DNA from: Membranipora membranacea
Lineage: Eukaryota > Bryozoa > Gymnolaemata > Cheilostomatida > Membraniporidae
DNA length: 64,000 bases
Assembly (NCBI GenBank): GCA_914767715.1
Contig: OU612067.1
Coordinates: 9,362,001 to 9,426,000 of the forward strand
Direction of reading: 5' to 3'
In this document: positions 60,208-64,000 of the stretch, piece after piece
Layout: the number at the start of each line of letters is the position of its first letter
Numbering within the stretch: position 1 is the stretch's first letter
The notes under the pieces: generated by a model
Databases searched by the model: none
The model's input: only the letters and a program-made list of their open reading frames with translations
What the model was told of the DNA's origin: nothing
Translations under genes and position numbers: made by a program

Positions 60208-63200
60208 GGAAGAACCGGCTTGTAACTCGCAATTAATTGTAATTCACGCGTATACTACCGAATATGACAATCAACACCACTGCAATATGTAGTTTGGGAG
60301 ACAGGGTGTAATTTTTTGTATAAAAAAAAATCATTTTCAAAATTTATTACGATGATGAGCTTGGATATTGATCAGGTTGGATATTATGACAACAGAAAAG
60401 CCACTATCACCTATCATACACATTATAGATTTGCATTCCAAATAGATAGCGCAGATCTGACAAGTGAGCTCATAAAATCTACATGAAAATGTCAAAAAGC
60501 ATTCATAGTCCTTGAGAGTGTTACATTTTTGAGTCAGTAATTTGTGCGTCAATGTCCGCCTGTTGACCGTGGACGGTTGACGGGTAGTCCGGGCTTAAAT
60601 TTTGCTTAAGCACCACAGGATGCTGTGATTGTAAATGCAGGGCCATGTCCCTCCTCAAAAAATTTGCCGAGTCATACAGCAATGACAAGCAATGTCAAAA
60701 AATAGCTTCAAAATCCGCTTAAAATACTTATGTGTCATCTATCACCCATGATTAGAATATGATAATTGGGTTAGCTAGACTACTATTATTGTTTTGCCGT
60801 TCCACTCCACACTCCAACAGTCCTTTTTTTCATACTTATCATAAATGTTTGTTCTGCCTAATCTCCTAAAGAAGTAATGTATTCGCAGGAGGTTTTCCAG
60901 GTTTAAAAATGTGAAATTTACTGCTAGCTAACATCTACTCACCCACTTTACTTTATAAGCTCTCACCTTGACTTTAATTAGATACTAGCTAACATTTAGT
61001 CACCCCATCACTTGCTAAACTTATCATCATATAGATTTCTACACAATATTGCAAAATCTTATGAAATCCTCATAAACATTCCTGTAACTGACTGTATACG
61101 TCCACAATATGTTTAGGGGCAGCGGCTTTGAAAAGTGTCGCACTTTTTCCTCGTTTGATCGCCATGACCAGAGTTAAGAAACTGCAATGTATCCCCATTC
61201 TTAAATTTTAGGACTTTCATGTAAAACATAGCCAAATCATCTTGAATGGTTGCCAGAAATTGTCGACCTTGTAGGTCCAAACTGGAGATAGCCCAGCCAG
61301 TGGTGAGTCATGGCCCGGGATGATTAGATATTTTTATACATTTTTGGTGATCCGATCAACTCATGGCATATCTGTCTTAACTTAAGGAAGTGTCAGGAAC
61401 CAACTATGTATGTTGTAAGGATTTCTGAATCTGAATTTCCTTGTGCAAACCCTTACCACAGAGATATGACATTTTTACAGGGTCCATTCACCAACACCAA
61501 TTCTTTGATATGTGTGGTAATCTCTCCAAATTTTGGTTCTATTTGGTCCTCTGCAAGTAGGCTATAAATAATCACATCGTAATCAAATAGGCGACAAGGA
61601 GCAAATCACAGTTCTTAGAAGGTTGATAGAACAGAAAATTACTATTTGCCAATTGTTGAGCAGTGAGAGGAACATATTAATTTTGGACTTCTCTTCTAAG
61701 CCATTAATCGGTATTTGTTCTGATCGAAACTTCAGAAGTTTATTTCCATTTAATGAAAGCCAGCGTGCATCTAATAACTTTTCATTTCGGGCTTTGGCTC
61801 GAGAGGAGTATATGTTCTAGAATCTAGACTAAATGAATCAGGTTTAGCTTCAAAAGCTCAAGTATCTCATAAAAAATAAACCAAATTTGGCAATTGCCGA
61901 CTCAAGTTTCCGCATCATGCTGAAATGAAAAAGAACAGACAGCTATTTTGTTTCTGTCTTTGGAGTGAAAAGTTAGTTGAGAATTAGTAATGTTTTGTAT
62001 ATATTGTGAAGAATGTGCTATACAGGACCAAATCGTCATACTATATTTCAAATCCACATGATACGGTTGTATCGTAGAGTAGGGGGGGATGGAAAGCAAT
62101 TTAACTTGACACTAAGATGTCGGTGAAACCACAGAGGATAATCTAGGTCTTAGAGGCTTCTACTACAGTGTTTGAGTTGCGCATAAAGTATGTAATTTGG
62201 GATTGGGGGATAATTTTCCTCCAGCAAGAAACTATGAGTTGCATTTTCTTAGTTGGTGACAATCTTTTCGTTCATAGTTTCTAACCCCAAATACTTGGAT
62301 TAATAATGACAAATGGAGATTAGAAGTAAAGTAATTTATTGCAAATGCGTACACTGGCCTGACCATGTATTACTACTGCTCTGACGCTCATGATGATATA
62401 TCATTCCTGCTCTGACAATTAATTACAAATGCGTACACTGGCCTGACCATGTATTACTACTGCTCTGATGCTCATGATGATATATCACTCTTGCTCTGAC
62501 AATTAATTGCAAATGCATACATTGTTGTTAGAAATGCATGTTATGATAATGCATACATTTCTCACTAATGGACTCAAGCCTGTGTAAAGAGGGTCTCGTT
62601 TTAATCTCATCTCTTTGATATGAAATAATCTTGTCAAAAAAAGAGGAAAGGGGAAAATTATGAAAACCTTAAGAAACGCTGAATAGAAAATATGCCATAT
62701 CATTCTTATTGCACGTGTAACATTGCTGATAATTGAACTCAAGGATTATGTGTAGGCCTAAGGTTAATAATTACGAAAATGATCGAAGTGATCACGTGAA
62801 TTCACTAGTCATCAAAGCCGGCTAGCTTTACGTTATCATGACTTTGGTGTTTTTAAAATAGTTATCTGATTTTTTATTGATAAAATAAAGATGATCTATT
62901 GAATATTAAATCTCTCTGTTCCGTGACTGATTTATATCACGTGTTTCACCATGCTTGGTTGGCTGTCATAGAATGCTTATGAAAGACAGGATTTTTATCA
63001 CCAAATGACTTTGGGTGAGAATGGTTTTATGTAGTATTAGAAAAGACATAGTTGTCTCGGCTTATGGACTTGATCGTCTCTGAGACTTATTTGGCTTTTT
63101 TTGCCATTCCCCAAAATCTGACACTTGACATTGGCAACAATGCCACATTAGGTTCTATACCAGCAACACCATGCTACCACAGATCTGGATGTACGATCGA

Positions 63201-64000
63201 TGACGTAATAAGGTCTAAAGCTGTATAAATATCCTCAAAAGGGCTATCCGGAGATTGTCACTGCTTGTCAAAATCTCGGAAGTCATGCTGCAGTTTCCAA
63301 TAACTGTAGCTATCAGGACCTGCACAGATACATTCTTTGTGTATAATCTAATTGATCCAGGTTTATGTGGTCTGGGCAGATTTATTTCTCGAGAGGCGAC
63401 AGACGCTAGATACCTACCAACTCATAATATTTTTGATAATGCTAAGCCGTTGGGCAGAGTCCAAGAGTTGGGGGGCCCAAAACAGTCTAAATTGAGAGGT
63501 TTGAGTGGATCCTGCCAGGTTGTTTATATAATTCAGTGGGTATGTGACATAGTGGAAAGTGAGCGGGTTTAAATCAGGCTGTGAAATAGTAAAAAGGTTT
63601 GGCTGTATGCTAGCCTGGTAGGAAGAAATAGTTCAGTAGCCTCCCCTCTTCCTTCGAGCAATTTCAATACAATGAATCGGTAAATCGTGCTTCCTGTTTT
63701 CCCATTTGTTCTATGAGTTATTCTCACCAGTTGATAAAACATATACTAGTTTGCCGAATCAAACATCAATAAGGCTCAGGCATTCCAATATCAAAATACC
63801 AATTGAAGCCGTTTGAGTCCTCATGCCAACAAAGTTAGAAAGTAAAGATTTTGGGACAGGTGATATGTTGGATTTTACCTTGCCAATGTGATACCTCCTG
63901 TTGGTTGGGTCGGTGGGTACTGAAGAGCCAATGGTAAGTCCGCAGGAGCTATCCTACATTAGTTGAGCTTATGCACCACTAGCCCAACAAATCAGAGCGA
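60208..64000. other. Stretch without a recognisable gene
   Basis: Only short ORFs are present. The longest (63255-63572, +) matches no family I know. A tandem repeat of period 84 lies at about 62336-62520. Nothing else could be assigned. Confidence 0.5.
62336..62520. repeat. 84-bp tandem repeat, just over two copies
   Basis: The unit containing AAATGCGTACACTGGCC starts at 62343, again at 62427, and its first few bases recur at 62511. The two full units differ at only a few positions, so the duplication is recent. Confidence 0.8.

Noticed and set aside
63255-63572. 105-codon ORF with an upstream TATAAATA-like sequence
   Set aside because: No domain or homologue is recognised; a TATA-like hexamer is common in AT-rich DNA.
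1-64000. CRISPR arrays, bacterial operons or rRNA genes
   Set aside because: No regularly spaced repeats, ribosome-binding-site-led gene clusters or rRNA-like blocks were seen; splice-site-bounded exons show eukaryotic DNA.

Overview
The window looks like AT-rich genomic DNA from an invertebrate animal. Genes are split by many GT-AG introns. The protein families are animal ones: a tandem-C2 synaptotagmin-like protein and a secreted EGF/DOMON protein. Non-LTR retrotransposons, piggyBac and CACTA-type transposase remnants, and fold-back elements are scattered between and inside genes. A marine spiralian-type genome is a reasonable guess, but the sequence does not fix the phylum. All gene models below come from reading splice signals and frame continuity by eye; none is backed by a transcript. 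Layout: (1) 87-6181 (+), the 3' eight exons of a synaptotagmin-like gene whose 5' end lies outside the window. (2) 7225-9251 (+), a 5'-truncated Rex1/Babar/CR1-like LINE with an open reverse transcriptase. (3) 10068-10841 (-), the last two exons of an unidentified gene, followed by about 6 kb with no convincing gene. (4) 17214-20854 (-), a multi-exon piggyBac-derived remnant. (5) 23442-26181 (+), a spliced CACTA/EnSpm-like transposase remnant with a 684-bp palindrome in its intron. (6) 26784-35587 (+), a complete ten-exon gene for a secreted protein of 646 residues. It starts with a mature N-terminal His, carries EGF-like modules and has a DOMON domain interrupted by Glu-Pro-rich repeats; its tail looks GPI-type. 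(7) 38361-49102 (+), a locally duplicated family of acidic, phase-0 exons: one nearly intact gene followed by decayed copies, one interrupted by a LINE. (8) 50750-59280 (+), a second copy of the synaptotagmin-like gene, now a pseudogene with at least three lesions. (9) 60208-64000, no convincing gene. The two synaptotagmin-like copies share exons, introns and 3' flank (about 1-7130 and 50650-60207). Copy 1 therefore serves as an empty-site reference for copy 2. Comparing them shows two insertions with clean target-site duplications in copy 2: a 2.6-kb fold-back element (8-bp duplication) and a 112-bp palindromic MITE (9-bp duplication). The items most likely to be new are the His-first/EGF/split-DOMON protein, the acidic phase-0 exon family and the fold-back elements.
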